A DNA stretch of 64,000 bases from assembly GCA_034509755.1 (NCBI GenBank), contig CM067546.1:33378383-33442382 (forward strand), in the 5' to 3' direction. Both the position numbers and the translations under genes were made by a program. This DNA is from Anisodus tanguticus. Taxonomy: Eukaryota > Streptophyta > Magnoliopsida > Solanales > Solanaceae. The notes beneath the pieces were generated by a model. It did no database searches. It saw only the letters and a program-made list of their open reading frames with translations, and had not been told where the DNA came from. Below, one piece after another: positions 34,438 to 45,037 of this stretch; the first letter of the stretch is position 1; each line of letters begins with the position of its first letter.

Positions 34438-36500
34438 ATGTCCACTTTTAGATGTTTGCACTCCGGATTGATCAAAGAAATTCTAAAGTGCCCCGTCACT
34501 GCCGACGGCCTCTCCAACCGGCAATCGGCCACCCATCACTATACCTCCACCGGTAAACATCCCAGTCCCAGTGTCGCCTCCACAGTCTTACCTCCAAGCC
34601 GCCATTACTCCAATCACTGACAACCAACAAGCCGACCCTGTTACCGGAACCCTACCCCCACCGACACCCTACCCGACTTTACCAGCCCCCACCAGTACCG
34701 GTACACCGAAAACAACCACCACACCAAACCCAGAAACCTCAAACAACCTCAAAAATGATAGATCGACTCCCCACCCACCATCAGACACTGTTCCGATTAC
34801 CCAACCAACCTCCCTTAACCGACACCCTAGATTGGACCCGACCTGAACCGAACCCGATTTCGACCCAACCAACCACCACCAACCCGACACCAAAAACCCT
34901 TACCCAGCCAGCACCCTCACATTGTATGAAAACCCGTGCCCAACATGGAATTTTCAAACCCAAAGTTCAATTTAACATGTCCACACAAATCATTTCCCCC
35001 CATTCACAAAAGCCCAAAATTAGCCAAAATGGACCCGAATTGGAATGCGGCCATGCGTGAGGAGTTTAATGCTTTAACAAAAAAACATACTTGGGATTTG
35101 GTTCCCCGATCGGAGGGGGTGAATGTGATCTGTTGCATGTGGCTTTTTCATCACAAGTACAGGGATAGTGGTGAGCTAGAGAGGTATAAGGTGAGACATG
35201 TGGCTAATGGCACAAATCAGCATAAGGGCATTGATTGTAGTGAGACATTTAGTCCGGTTGTTAAATCGATCACTATTCGCACAATTCTGAGTATTGCTAT
35301 GGCTAAGCACTGTCCGATAAATCAACTTGATGTAAAGAATGTTTTTCTACATGATGATTTAAAAGAAACTATTTACATGCACCAGCCGCCTGATTTTGTC
35401 CATCATGCAGCCCCACAGTATGTATGTCGTCGTTGTAAGTCACTTTATGGCTTGAAATAGGCCCCTAGAGCTTGGTATGATCGTTTTGCACAATATATCA
35501 TGCATATTGGGTTTGTATGCAGCAAGTGTGATAATTCTCTATTTATTTTTCATAGATGTAGTAGCATTGCATATTTATTGTTGTACATGGATGATATTGT
35601 GCTTACTGCCTCATCAGAGCTACTGAATAATGAGATCATTGCATTGCTCAAAACATAATTTGTTATGACTGACTTGGGGAAGTTGAGCTATTTTTTGGGA
35701 ATCTCACTGACTAGCTCTGCAGATACTATGTTTATTTGTCAGCGTAAGTATGCAGAGGAGATTGTGTATATGGCCAAAATGAGAAATTGCAAAATTATAT
35801 CTACTCCAGTTGACTCTAAATCAAAGTTGAGTGCTTTTGATGGTGATCCAGTTTCAGATCCCACTCTCTATCGGAGTCTTACAGGTGCACTACAGTATCT
35901 TACCTTCACCAGGCATGATATTGCTTATGCTGTTCAGTAAGTATGCTTATTTATGCATGCCTCCAAGGAGCCTCATTTTACTGCCCTTAAATATATCATT
36001 CGATATGTTAAGGGCACACTTGATTATGGTTTGCGGATATATCCCTCAGCACCCACCAGTTTGTTGTCCTATACGGATGCTGATTGGGCATGTTGTCCGG
36101 ACACGCGACGCTCCACCTCAGGCTATTGTGTGTTCTTAGGGGATAATATATTTTCTTGGTCTTCCAAGAGACAAGCCACATTATCCCGTTCAAGTGCAGA
36201 AGCAGAATACAGAGGCGTTGCTAATGTTGTTGCTGAGATCTGTTAGATCCGAAACCTTCTTTTGGAGCTTCAGTGTCCATTACGTAAGGCATCTTTGGTT
36301 TATTGTGATAATATATCTGCTATATATCTATCTCATAATCCGGTTCAGCATCAGCGAATCAAGCACATTGAGATGGACATACACATTGTTCGTTAGAAAG
36401 TTGCTCTAGGTCATATCAAGGTATTGCATGTGCCTTCGTCATATCAATATGCGGATATATTCACAAAGGGCCTTTCTAGACAGCTCTTCCTCGACTTCAG
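34438..36500 (+). pseudogene. copia RT and RNase H, near-continuous with four stops
   Basis: From 34936 one frame reads through MDPNWNAAMREEFNALTKKH, CMWLFHHKYRDSGELERYK, ETFSPVVKS and LDVKNVFLHDDLKE to SLYGLK, where TAG replaces CAG (35458). It continues APRAWYDRF with LLLYMDDIVLT (about 35577-35610; Met in place of the usual Val), a TAA near 35656, GKLSYFLGI, a TAA at 35938, TDADWACCPDTRRSTSGYC, a TAG at 36244 where the related copy has TGG, and YADIFTKGLSRQLF to the end. Few frameshifts and several C-to-T type stops suggest it is younger than its neighbours. Confidence 0.9.
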
Positions 36501-36544
36501 ATCATATCTTAGCGTCCGGCCTCCTCCCGCTCCGACTGAGGAGG

Positions 36545-36705
36545 TGTATTAGCACGTATGTACCATATATTGTAGTTACCATATTTAGTGTTATGTAATT
36601 ATGGCAGAACTAGGATCCATGTTGTATATGGATTCCAAATTGTACACCTATATATATTTGTATTAATGAGAAAGGATCCCCAATAGAGATTAATACAATC
36701 TTACT
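36545..36705 (+). repeat. 3' LTR of copia element (about 161 bp)
   Basis: Runs from TGTATTAGCACGTATG to AATCTTACT after a purine-rich GACTGAGGAGG. It is strongly similar to 33643-33802 on the opposite strand. The terminal A expected from the partner LTR is T here. Confidence 0.88.
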
Positions 36706-37067
36706 CAATCATATTCTTGTTAAATCTAAGTTCATTGGACATAAATCTATTATGTTCCGTAAAGAAAAGTATTTTTTTAAATTTTCTGACGGAGAAATAG
36801 CTACCATAAAAAGTATTATTATTGAGTAATAAGTAAGTAGTATTGTTAAGATGAATTTATTTAGAAATTAATACAGGACATTAAGCTTCACTTATCCGTG
36901 TTATTAGTGTTGAATTCAGAAAGATACTGTGTTGAAATATTTTCCTATATAATAATAATATACTCAACTAGTCACGCCCTTTCACTTGTTGACACTCAAG
37001 ATTTTTTTTCTCTCTTCACGATACTGATAACCGATCATCTTCCCCATCTTCTCAAACTAGATTATCC
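36706..37067. other. unassigned sequence
   Basis: No gene or repeat boundary could be supported between the copia LTR and the small frame at 37068. Confidence 0.3.
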
Positions 37068-37304
37068 ATGGCAGCGGTTGACTATGAGAACATCACTGAG
37101 AAGCTCAAGAACACATTACTCCATGATTCTCCTGGTAGAGATCGAGCAAAATGCTGTCAGTGGCTGAGTCAAAAAAGTTTTGACACTTTTGACTACCTTG
37201 AAAAGCACGCTTCTCAAAAGATGATTTGTATTGCCCTAGTAATTCAAGACACTTGCAAGCTCATTGCATCCATTCAAATAGGGATATTCTTCCTCCATAT
37301 GTAA
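37068..37304 (+). CDS. small ORF of unknown origin, possible gene fragment
   Basis: A 78-codon frame begins in a good plant start context (CCATGGCA) and reads MAAVDYENITEKLKNTLLHD, then SPGRDRAKCCQWLSQKSFDT. The composition is soluble and helical, unlike the transposon debris around it. I do not recognise the protein. The last part (from about residue 60) drifts into less protein-like sequence, so the coding part may end at a lost splice site. It could be the first exon of a host gene or a captured fragment. No promoter or splice sites can be claimed. Confidence 0.3.
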   Translation: MAAVDYENITEKLKNTLLHDSPGRDRAKCCQWLSQKSFDTFDYLEKHASQKMICIALVIQDTCKLIASIQIGIFFLHM

Positions 37305-37870
37305 ACCTTTCCCGCCAGCGTAGTCATAACCAAGTAGATAAATGGTCCCTTTAAGAGCAATTGACTAGTAATCAATCATCTCCTGCTTGGAGAGATCAGG
37401 TTCAAACAATATATCATTAGAACCCATCATCAAAGCACCTAGTGTGCGATAAGGGCGAATACAACACACGATATTGGTTTAATTGATTACCCACAGTATT
37501 CATGAGGTGCCTACACAAAAAATTACCATAAAAAATGAATCGCCACAGTAATAAGTTCTACATACTCTTCAACTCCCAGATAATTTTTTTTCATATCATT
37601 CATTTTGTTGTGATTTTACTCCAAGCAATGAGCTGATAAGCGGTCCCAATAAAGTGGTACTCTTTAACTCAATATCTTATGATAATTTATCTAATACCCG
37701 TTGAACTAGATCATGTGAAGGTCCTCTTTCTACTAGTTCATCTATACCAACCACCACAGCATCTATGTGTGAACTATTTCTTTTGGGGATAAAATCGAGC
37801 CACTACCAGGGGTAGCTCAAGGATAGGCCACTAAAGCATATCCGTTAGACCCCAAAAACTCAAATGCCCT
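37305..37870 (-). pseudogene. coding-like stretches, unknown protein
   Basis: Two minus-strand stretches look protein-like: AVVVGIDELVERGPSHDLVQ continuing RVLDKLS (about 37680-37765), and YRTLGALMMGSNDILFEPDL continuing SKQEMIDY (about 37375-37460), each ended by stops. They do not match transposon domains I know. They may be remnants of one host or mobile gene. The family is not identified. Confidence 0.25.
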
Positions 37871-38234
37871 CAATTTTTTTCTTATTATTTAACTAGTCAT
37901 TACTACGTGTTTATAGTTTATAACTCTGTATGCAAAAAGTTAGTATCAGATGTCTTGTTATACAACTTGGGAAAGGATCTTTCAAATTAATAAACTTAGT
38001 CATTTGTTGCAATACAATACCTTAGTTCGTGTTGTCAAAATTCTTATTGGCAGATATAAAGATTTAAGTAGTTTAATTCAAAGTTTTAAAATATCAGACA
38101 AAGTTCTACTATCATTTAACTAAAAACTTAAAATTTAAAAAAGAAAATTTACTATATTCCTAATGTCATGACGGTATAAGAGAATAATGAACTTCTCTAA
38201 ATATTAATTATAACTTTTTGGTACATATAATAAT
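37871..38234. other. unassigned AT-rich sequence
   Basis: Nothing recognised in this stretch. Confidence 0.3.
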
Positions 38235-38412
38235 TTATACTTTTATAAGCATATTTTTATATATTTTATATGAGGTACCATGAGTGAAAATTAGAAATGG
38301 CAATCTGGCTGAGTAAGTGAAATGAGCTTACATAAAGTAATATGATTGAGAACTAGAAATCATGACAATTGGGCAGAGTGAATAGAATCTTTTAAATGAG
38401 GTGCCACGAGTG
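38235..38412. repeat. dispersed repeat, copy 2
   Basis: Second copy of the repeat at 26526-26700, same orientation. Shared words include GAAATCATGACAAT, GTGAATAGAATCTTTTAAAT and GAGGTNCCACGA-like ends. Confidence 0.85.
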
Positions 38413-38429
38413 AATGATTGTATGTCAAC

Positions 38430-38770
38430 TATAAATGTATTAACATATACACGAAATACAAATGACATACAAGTGATACATACTGTGTATATATCTTGTA
38501 TGTCGTGTATAGGTTATTTTATATCACGTGTATCATTATACATACAATGCCGTACATATGATATACATGTGACATACAAGCGATACATACTGTGTATGTT
38601 TGACGTATGTTTACTGTATGCCTTATATAATTATCACTGTGTGAATTATGTACACACAACATACAAGTACATACAACGACATTCGATCGTGTATGTCACT
38701 ATATGTTTGTATGTATGTCATGTGTATGTGTTGTGCATGTTAATGTATGTCAGGCATATTTCAAGGTTTG
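38430..38770. repeat. low-complexity GTATGT/ACATAC region
   Basis: About 340 bases of imperfect, interleaved ACATAC/GTATGT words on both strands, for example GATACATACTGTGTAT twice (about 38475 and 38582). The 146-codon frame 38401-38841 across it has only Tyr/Cys/Val/His-rich repeats and no domain, so it is not called as a gene. Confidence 0.8.
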
Positions 38771-39596
38771 ATATTGCTGAATTTATATGTTTTGCAAAAT
38801 TAATGTTGCTATATTTTGTAAAGTTAATAATATCTCTATAATTTGCAATAAACATCATTAATATTACTATTCATGAAAATTTCCGTTGTAAATACCGGCG
38901 CAAAAATTTGCCTATCTGAGCAAATCACCCCATTATGTGTTACATGGTTTGGCCCATCTCGTCTAGTGTCTTGCTTTGAATCTTGGGGTTCCTGGACTTG
39001 GATTTAATTTGGGCTTGACTTCCGGGGTTGCCCAATTGTGAATTATATAGTTGAGTACATAAACACGTATCTCTCCGAAAGCTTTATTTTGTATCTAACT
39101 TCTTCTGTATCAACCCATGAATCAAATAGTAATTATTCTTCTATTTGGTTTTCGAGAAGAATTTATCAAAAAAAAGATATGTCTATTGAAGATTCAATGT
39201 ATATATCAAATGTCTATCCTTTCAATTATATGGATGACTTTCTTGGAGTAGTTTGTTTCTTGGTCATAGTTAAAAGAAACATATGTAAATTCACATTACA
39301 CATGTTCACTCTAAATCATTAGCATCATGTTATACAGTGCAGCAGATGGCCATTTCTATTTGGATATCAAATATAATTGGAGCTAATGATTTAGAGTAGA
39401 ATTTGGAGTTTTCTTATTGGACTTTCATACACAATTCTATTTGGATTGTGATAGTTCTAAGCTGGATAATACAATTTGGGCTGTGAAAGTCAGTGTGACA
39501 AGTTCCATCTGATTGAAATAACCTAGGACACATCATATAACAAGAATATGATAGAGTTGAAGTGGTCGATTTGATTGATCAGTTCCGTCATTATAT
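38771..39596. other. unassigned sequence with one unknown 94-codon frame
   Basis: A plus-strand frame at 39038-39322 reads ...SSVSTHESNSNYSSIWFSRR and FNYMDDFLGVVCFLVIVKRN. I do not recognise it. It may be a host-gene scrap, but nothing around it supports a gene. A 16-bp inverted repeat (39308-39323 and 39382-39397) lies at its end. Confidence 0.25.
39308..39397. repeat. inverted repeat, 16-bp perfect arms
   Basis: ACTCTAAATCATTAGC at 39308-39323 and its exact reverse complement at 39382-39397, with a 58-base loop. It could fold into a hairpin. Confidence 0.9.
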
Positions 39597-39800
39597 ACTC
39601 CCTTAGTTTTATGAAAATTGTCCTAGTTTGACATGACACAAAATTTAAAAAATAAAATATAACTTTTGAAATGCGTGGTCCAAAACAAGCATTGTATATT
39701 TGTGTGGTTGTAAATCATCTGATAAAATTAAATTGTTTCTAATTATAGAAAAATGTCAATCTTTTTAGGACAAACTAATAAAGAAAGAAGGATAATCTTT
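39597..39800. mobile_element. Stowaway-like MITE
   Basis: Starts TACTCCCTTAGTTTTAT, close to the Stowaway terminal CTCCCTCCGT, and ends TAAAGAAAGAAGGATA, a degraded inverse. The body has GTCCTAGTTTGACATGACAC and TTTTGAAATGCGTGGTC words usual for this MITE in eudicots. TA dinucleotides flank both ends. It is about 200 bp with no coding capacity. Confidence 0.7.
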
Positions 39801-40320
39801 TTGGGGAGAACTAAATGATAAAATAGCAAACACACTCATTTGATTTTATGTAAGTATGTAAAATTTATAAATATTGAAGTAAAAAAATTCATGGGGCCAA
39901 ATCCTGTATGAGATGAAATTTTTCTTACCAAAATAGAGAGATGTTCTTTTTCATAATCTATTCCCTTAGCTTTAGTATGTTTAAGATGCTCGTCAAATTA
40001 ATTAATCATCATCTTTGAACTTTAAATAAGATAAATACTACTAATTCAATTATACACTTGAGAAATTAAGTGAAAAGGAGTAATAAAGAAAAACAGAATT
40101 CTGAAAATTCTTTAATGCAAAATGACCATATCATCCTCTGGTCGATAAGCATGTTGACGCCCAGCTATCTGTAGTATTTGCTCTTATTATTAGTAGTAAC
40201 TCGTGTTTATTCATAATCATACCCTTTTGTTATTCTTCTGGTCATTTGCTGATTTTTTAAATGTTTTTATAATATAGGCGTGATAAATAATTGGATTTTT
40301 GATTAATTAATATCTTTATT
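39801..40320. other. unassigned AT-rich sequence
   Basis: No feature supported in this stretch upstream of the copia 5' LTR. Confidence 0.3.
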
Positions 40321-40488
40321 TGATAGAATATATGTAAATATATTTAGTGATTTGGTAAAGATTGTTAGTGATTTGTATTAGTTAGATATATAATTAGTTT
40401 CCATAATTGTAGCCTAGAATCACTATTGTATATCTTGTATATAAGCTAATTAGCTAATGAAAATAATCAAGAGATTATTCTCTTTTCA
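40321..40488 (+). repeat. 5' LTR of copia element (168 bp)
   Basis: Runs from TGATAGAATATATG to CTCTTTTCA, immediately followed by the primer-binding site. A TATATAAGCTAATTAGC stretch near 40438 is a plausible TATA region. The tail is shared with the solo LTR at 12499-12789. Confidence 0.85.
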
Positions 40489-40497
40489 TGGTATCAG
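40489..40497 (+). other. primer-binding site, initiator-Met tRNA type
   Basis: TGGTATCAG directly follows the LTR terminal CA and is identical to the standard copia primer site core. Confidence 0.93.
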
Positions 40498-40598
40498 TAG
40501 TCTAGGGCAAGTCATCCTCTTCTACTTCCTACTCTAACTTTCGTCGTGCCCCACCCTTAATCCCTTACCTCTGTCGCTCACCTCCTCTTCCGTCAGTC

Positions 40599-41700
40599 AT
40601 GTCTAACTCAAAAAATACCTTTCATCCTGCTCTTGCAGTCTCCAACATCAAGAACAACATCCCTATCGTCCTTGAAATAGAGAGCGTCTAATATGCAACA
40701 TGGATGAAACTTTTTAAAATTCACGCAAGGTCTCATAGAGTCCTACATCACATCGTCAAACCAGAGAAAGGCAAGACAAAGGTGTCATCCACCGATGATG
40801 ACATGGAGTTATGGACAACCCTTGATGCTACGGTCCTCCAGTGGATTTATTCCATCATCAGACCTCTTGCATACAATTATCGAACCCGACGCAACATCGA
40901 TGGAAGCTTGGAATAGGTTGCGTGATATATTCCAAGATAACAAAAATTCTCATGCCGTAACACTTGAGCAAGAAATCTCTCACACCACTATAGAGAATCT
41001 CCCGAATGCCTCCGCATATTGTCAAAGGCTAAAGGAATTGTAGGATCAACTCAAGAACGTCGGAGCACCGATCACGAATGATCGTCTCGTTCTTCAAATA
41101 GTAGCGGGCCTTACCGAAGCATATAATGAGGTTGGAACTATCCTTCGCCAAAGAAATCATATCCCACCCTTCTACCAAGCACGTTCCATGCTCACTCTAG
41201 AAGAGGCGGTGTTGGCAAAAAAGGCCGCAACCAGAGCACATTCCACCATGGTGGCGGCCACGTCCCGAGAAAACGATGACCCTCAATCATTCTCTGAAAA
41301 TTATAGTTAAAACTGTAACAACAGTGGTGGCAAAAAAGATCAAAACCGCAATCACGATGGAAAAAACCGCGGTGGTGGCCGCGGCGGTGGCCGCGGTGGT
41401 GAAATGGTGGTGGTCGCGGTTGGCGCCTCTGGCGGATGTGGCAGCGGCCAGCAGGTCCGGGCCGCAATACCTCTGGCAGCAGCCTTGGGTCAGTGGGCAG
41501 TGGCCTTGGTCCATTCCACCATGCCCATACCCAACAGCCCCTTGGGCCAGGCCCAACAACCGACAGAAGCAGCTTGGCCAATTTGGGCCTCGACCGCAAC
41601 AGGCCTGGCAGCAGCCTGGACTTCTTGGGCCTCGGCCACAGTAGGCTTTCACCACAATAGGCTCAACAGTCTCCCCGACTTCCACGGATATCGAGGCAGC
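40599..41700 (+). pseudogene. copia Gag, broken
   Basis: The start is taken at ATG 40599 (MSNSKNTFHPALAVSNIKNN), which is stopped after 30 codons by TAA at 40689. Other frames continue with TWMKLFKIHARSHRVLHHIV, ELWTTLDATVLQWIYSIIRP, VTLEQEISHTTIENLPNASA (UBN2-type Gag core) and LQIVAGLTEAYNEVGTI (about 41090-41145). The tail from about 41320 is glycine/arginine-rich (GGGRGGGRGG) and then proline/glutamine-rich, without a zinc knuckle. At least four disruptions occur. Confidence 0.85.
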
Positions 41701-41701
41701 G

Positions 41702-42041
41702 ATGCATACACTTGGGCAAAATCCTCTGAATGCAAATTGGTACATAGATACCGGTGCTACTTCTCATATGACATCCGCACAAGGTAATCTCTCTTCTTAT
41801 TTCAATTTGAGCAAAAATCATGGCATAATTGTTGGTAATGGTCATTCAATTACAATTCGTGGTTATGGTCACATAAATTTGCCTCATCCAAACCCACATT
41901 TAGCCTTGAAAAATGTCCTTCATGCTCCTCAATTGATTAAAAATTTGATGTATGTTAAGAAATTTACAACTGATAAGTCGATTTCTATTGAATTTGATCC
42001 ATTTAGATTTTCTGTGAAGGAAATCTGAATGAGGATACATC
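41702..42041 (+). pseudogene. copia aspartic protease, interrupted by hAT
   Basis: One open frame of 108 codons: NANWYIDTGATSHMTSAQGN with the catalytic D-T-G (about 41735-41775), then IIVGNGHSITIRGYGHINLP and ALKNVLHAPQLIKNLMYVKK, ending FSVKEI with TGA at about 42026. The hAT insertion at 42042 follows within 20 bases. The domain itself looks intact, but the polyprotein is cut. Confidence 0.9.
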
Positions 42042-42059
42042 TAAGGCTGGCTAGTGGGC

Positions 42060-42320
42060 TGGGTCAGCCCGGTCCCGACCCGGTCCAAGCCCGACACCGC
42101 CCCGGTCCCGCCCCGAACCCGAGTAGTAAAAAAAATTGCAGTATCGGGACTCGAACCGGGATGGGACAATGTCTCGTCTCGACCCGTCCCGGCCCGATCT
42201 CGATCCCGCCCCGATCCCACCCCGGTCCTGACCCGATCCCGATCCCGCCCCGTTCCCGACCCGATCCCGTCCCGGTCCCGACCCGATCCCGCCCCGGTCC
42301 CGACCCGATCCCGCCCGAAA
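42060..42320. repeat. GC-rich subterminal repeat arm of hAT
   Basis: Around 20 overlapping copies of CCCGATCCCG, CCCGACCCGG and CCCGCCCCGG words, interrupted near 42120-42160 by an AT-rich segment. A shorter counterpart is at 45395-45545. Long frames on both strands here are composition artefacts. Such arrays in hATs are candidate transposase binding sites. Confidence 0.85.
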
Positions 42321-42799
42321 TCCCCTCTTTTGCAAAAATAACCGTTGCACCAACGACCATTGTACATTTTGGCCGTTGTGCAACAACCATTTTTGAAACC
42401 CCCGTACCCCCTTAATATTTATTTTTAACCCATAAGTTATTATATTTACACTTTAACCTAATTTTCCAACTATAAATACCTCATTTTTCTCTTCATCTTT
42501 CTCACAAATCTTCCTACAATCTCTCTAATCTCTCAATCTATATCTCTCTACAAGTCTACACTGTCTACTAAATATTCAATTTTATTTATTCATTTGGGAA
42601 TTGGGAGTGAAGTTGGCAACTGGCTTGAGGATCTTCCATCGAGCAAAGTTTCAATTTTCAACCTCTCGATTACACATCGACGTTACGTCGGCGTTTGGTA
42701 CATTCGTTCCTTCATTAAATTATTATTGTTTGTTTATTTTATTTAGCGCACTTAATTTTATTTACTTTAAATATTTATTAGTGTAATTATAAATTTATA

Positions 42800-45037
42800 A
42801 TGGAAGATTTAAATGTATGCTTACGGGTAGGAGTCAGGCTTCTTCTAGTAGGGGCAACAAGGGCAAGGGTACTTCTTCTAGTCATCCTATTCCTACGTAG
42901 GATGATTTTGTTGATACTGAACATTTTCCTACAATACCATTAGATTTAGACGATGAGCTATTTTCTGGAACTCAAGAAGACTTTAATTTAGACTATAATC
43001 TAGATGATACACTCACTAATGTTGATGATAACACACCCACTAGTGCACCTTCAACTGAAATGCCTCCTATTCCACCTAGTATGAGACGAGGTCCAACAAA
43101 ACGACCATTAAAATCAGTAAAATTTGTAAAGATGTTTTAAAATTTAAAACTGGAAAAGGTCACGGTAGGACGGGGGGTTTAATGAGACACGTAGTAAGGG
43201 CTCATCCAGCTAGGTATGCCTAATACGAGGCTTCAAAACCGGGTGCGCAAACGTCCGCTCCATCGGGACAAGGTTCACATACTGATACTGTCCCGGACCA
43301 AGTACAAGGTCAAATTAACCATATGACGGGGGGAATTGTAGGTCCTAAATACAATAAACATAGAGATAGGGAAGCAATAGCAAAATTAGTTGCTGTGGAG
43401 GGTTTGCCTTTTTCATTTCCTTCATCTCCCGGTTTTATTCATTACATTAGAGATTTGTATAAACTTGTTTTTAATGGTTTTCTTAGATCAACTGTTAAGA
43501 GAAATGTATTTAAATTTGCATATGAATAATAACAGTATTTACGTTATTCAGTATATCATTTTAATGGCAAAGTGACTATCACTTCTGATATAGGCCGTAG
43601 TACTAACGGCCATGATTATTTAACGGTAACTTGTCATTGGATAGATTATAAATGGTCTATGCAAAAATGTATCTTAGCGTATAGATATATAGATGATAGG
43701 CACACTGATACTTTTATTGCAGAAAATATTTATCAAGTGTGCCATTATTACGGAATAATTGATAAAATTATGACTATTACATTAGATAACGCTTCTTCTA
43801 ACAATTACGTTATTACAATTTTAAAAAATAGTTTAACTCCATCTTTTCCAGATCATTTTCATATAAAATGCGCATACCATATATATAACTTAATTGTAAA
43901 TGATGGTCTATCACTTTTTGAAGACATTCTTAGTAAAATACAATTTGCTATAAACTTTATTTTAAAAAATAATAGAATACAACGAAGAAAAGAATATAAA
44001 AAAACTTGTCACGATTGCCAACTACCTTGTAGAAAAATTCCAGAAGAAGTACCCTCTAGGTGGAATTCTTTATACGAGCAACTACTTGTTGCTTATGACT
44101 ATAGAAAACCTATAACTTTATTTTTTAACTCTCATAATCAAAATCCAGCTGATATGGTTGTAGATAGCGATTGGGAAAAAATTTATGAACTTATTGTATT
44201 TTTAGAGAATTTTTTTCAATCAACAAAAGAATTTTCCAATATATATTATCCTACTATTTCAACTACGTTGTTTTATATAGCTATAATATTTTTATTACTT
44301 AGTGAATATATGGAAAAACCAGCTTATATGGCAGCTATTAAAAAATGTTTATCAATTTTTTTTTTATTCCTATTCCCACTATTTATATTATTGGTGTTGT
44401 ATTAAATCCGACTATTAAAATAGACGGTACTAAATCACTTATTGAAACTATTTATGATTGTATAGAAGTACTACCACCTCCAAGTCCCAAAAATCCAAAC
44501 CACCCACCATCTATTGAACAAACTAAAGAAGAAGTGTTGTCTAGCGTAGAAGACCAATGCAAAAAAGTATATAGGTTTTACCAACAAGAAAGTGCTAGTA
44601 ACCTACCGGCTTCCATACCATCTTCTTCTTCTTCAACACAACCCTCACAAAAGACATGTTGTTTCTGCGGCTAGTATTGAAAGCCCCGAAATAGAATGTG
44701 CGGCCGTACCACTACTAACCAAATTAGTGAGTTTGATATTTTTGTTTTGCAGGGTTCTGTACCGTACCAAGTAGTTCTCAATGAAGAAGGACGTGAAGAC
44801 TTACTGAAATACTGGAGGGGGAATGAGAAGACCTTTCCGACACTTTCAATGATGGCCCGAGATGTTTTGAACATTCAAGCGTCATCAACTGCGTCTGAAA
44901 GCGCTTTTTCTGCCGGCAGATATCAAATAGGAGAGCACAGACACTCATTAGCCGGAGACAGCTTGGAGATTGTAGTATTATTCAGAGATTGGATACGAGC
45001 GGAGCGAGAGAAGGTGCGGTCATCCGGAGATCAATGA
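42800..45037 (+). pseudogene. hAT transposase (BED zinc finger, Ac/ricesleeper-like), broken
   Basis: A serine-rich start (QASSSRGNKGKGTSSSHPIP) near 42835 is followed by an in-frame TAG. Acidic sequence and PPIPPSMRRGPTKRP (about 43060-43105) come next, then a BED-finger remnant (GKGHGRTGG, then LMRHVVRAHPARYA, about 43150-43220) over two frames. The core runs at 43323-44405 with the first catalytic region (DIGRSTNGHDYLTVTCHWID), LDNASSNNYVI and FHIKCAYHIYNLIVNDGL. The C-terminal dimerisation part is at 44770-45037 (ILNIQASSTASESAFSAGR-type, then HSLAGDSLEIVVLFRDW). Multiple stops and shifts make it inactive. Insertion domains are recognisable but not in one frame. Confidence 0.88.

Larger units (their letters stand above)
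34438..36705 (+). mobile_element. 5'-truncated copia element with 3' LTR, Ale-like
   Basis: Begins abruptly in the integrase-RT linker and carries RT, RNase H, a polypurine-like GACTGAGGAGG and a 3' LTR. The LTR matches the minus-strand LTR at 33643-33802. Gag, protease and the integrase core are not on this strand here. Confidence 0.87.

Noticed and set aside
37335..37420. tRNA-like stretch containing GGTTCAAAC
   Set aside because: No foldable acceptor, D or anticodon arms; the same bases read better as part of a minus-strand coding-like frame.
38401..38841. 146-codon Tyr/Cys-rich plus-strand frame
   Set aside because: Spans a GTATGT/ACATAC low-complexity tract; no domain, no start or neighbour support.
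41192..41745. 135- and 152-codon antisense frames
   Set aside because: Shadow of the glycine/arginine-rich Gag tail of the copia element at 40321.
42041..42390. Several 95-128-codon Arg/Pro/Gly-rich frames on both strands
   Set aside because: Produced by the CCCGATCCCG arrays of the hAT subterminal region.
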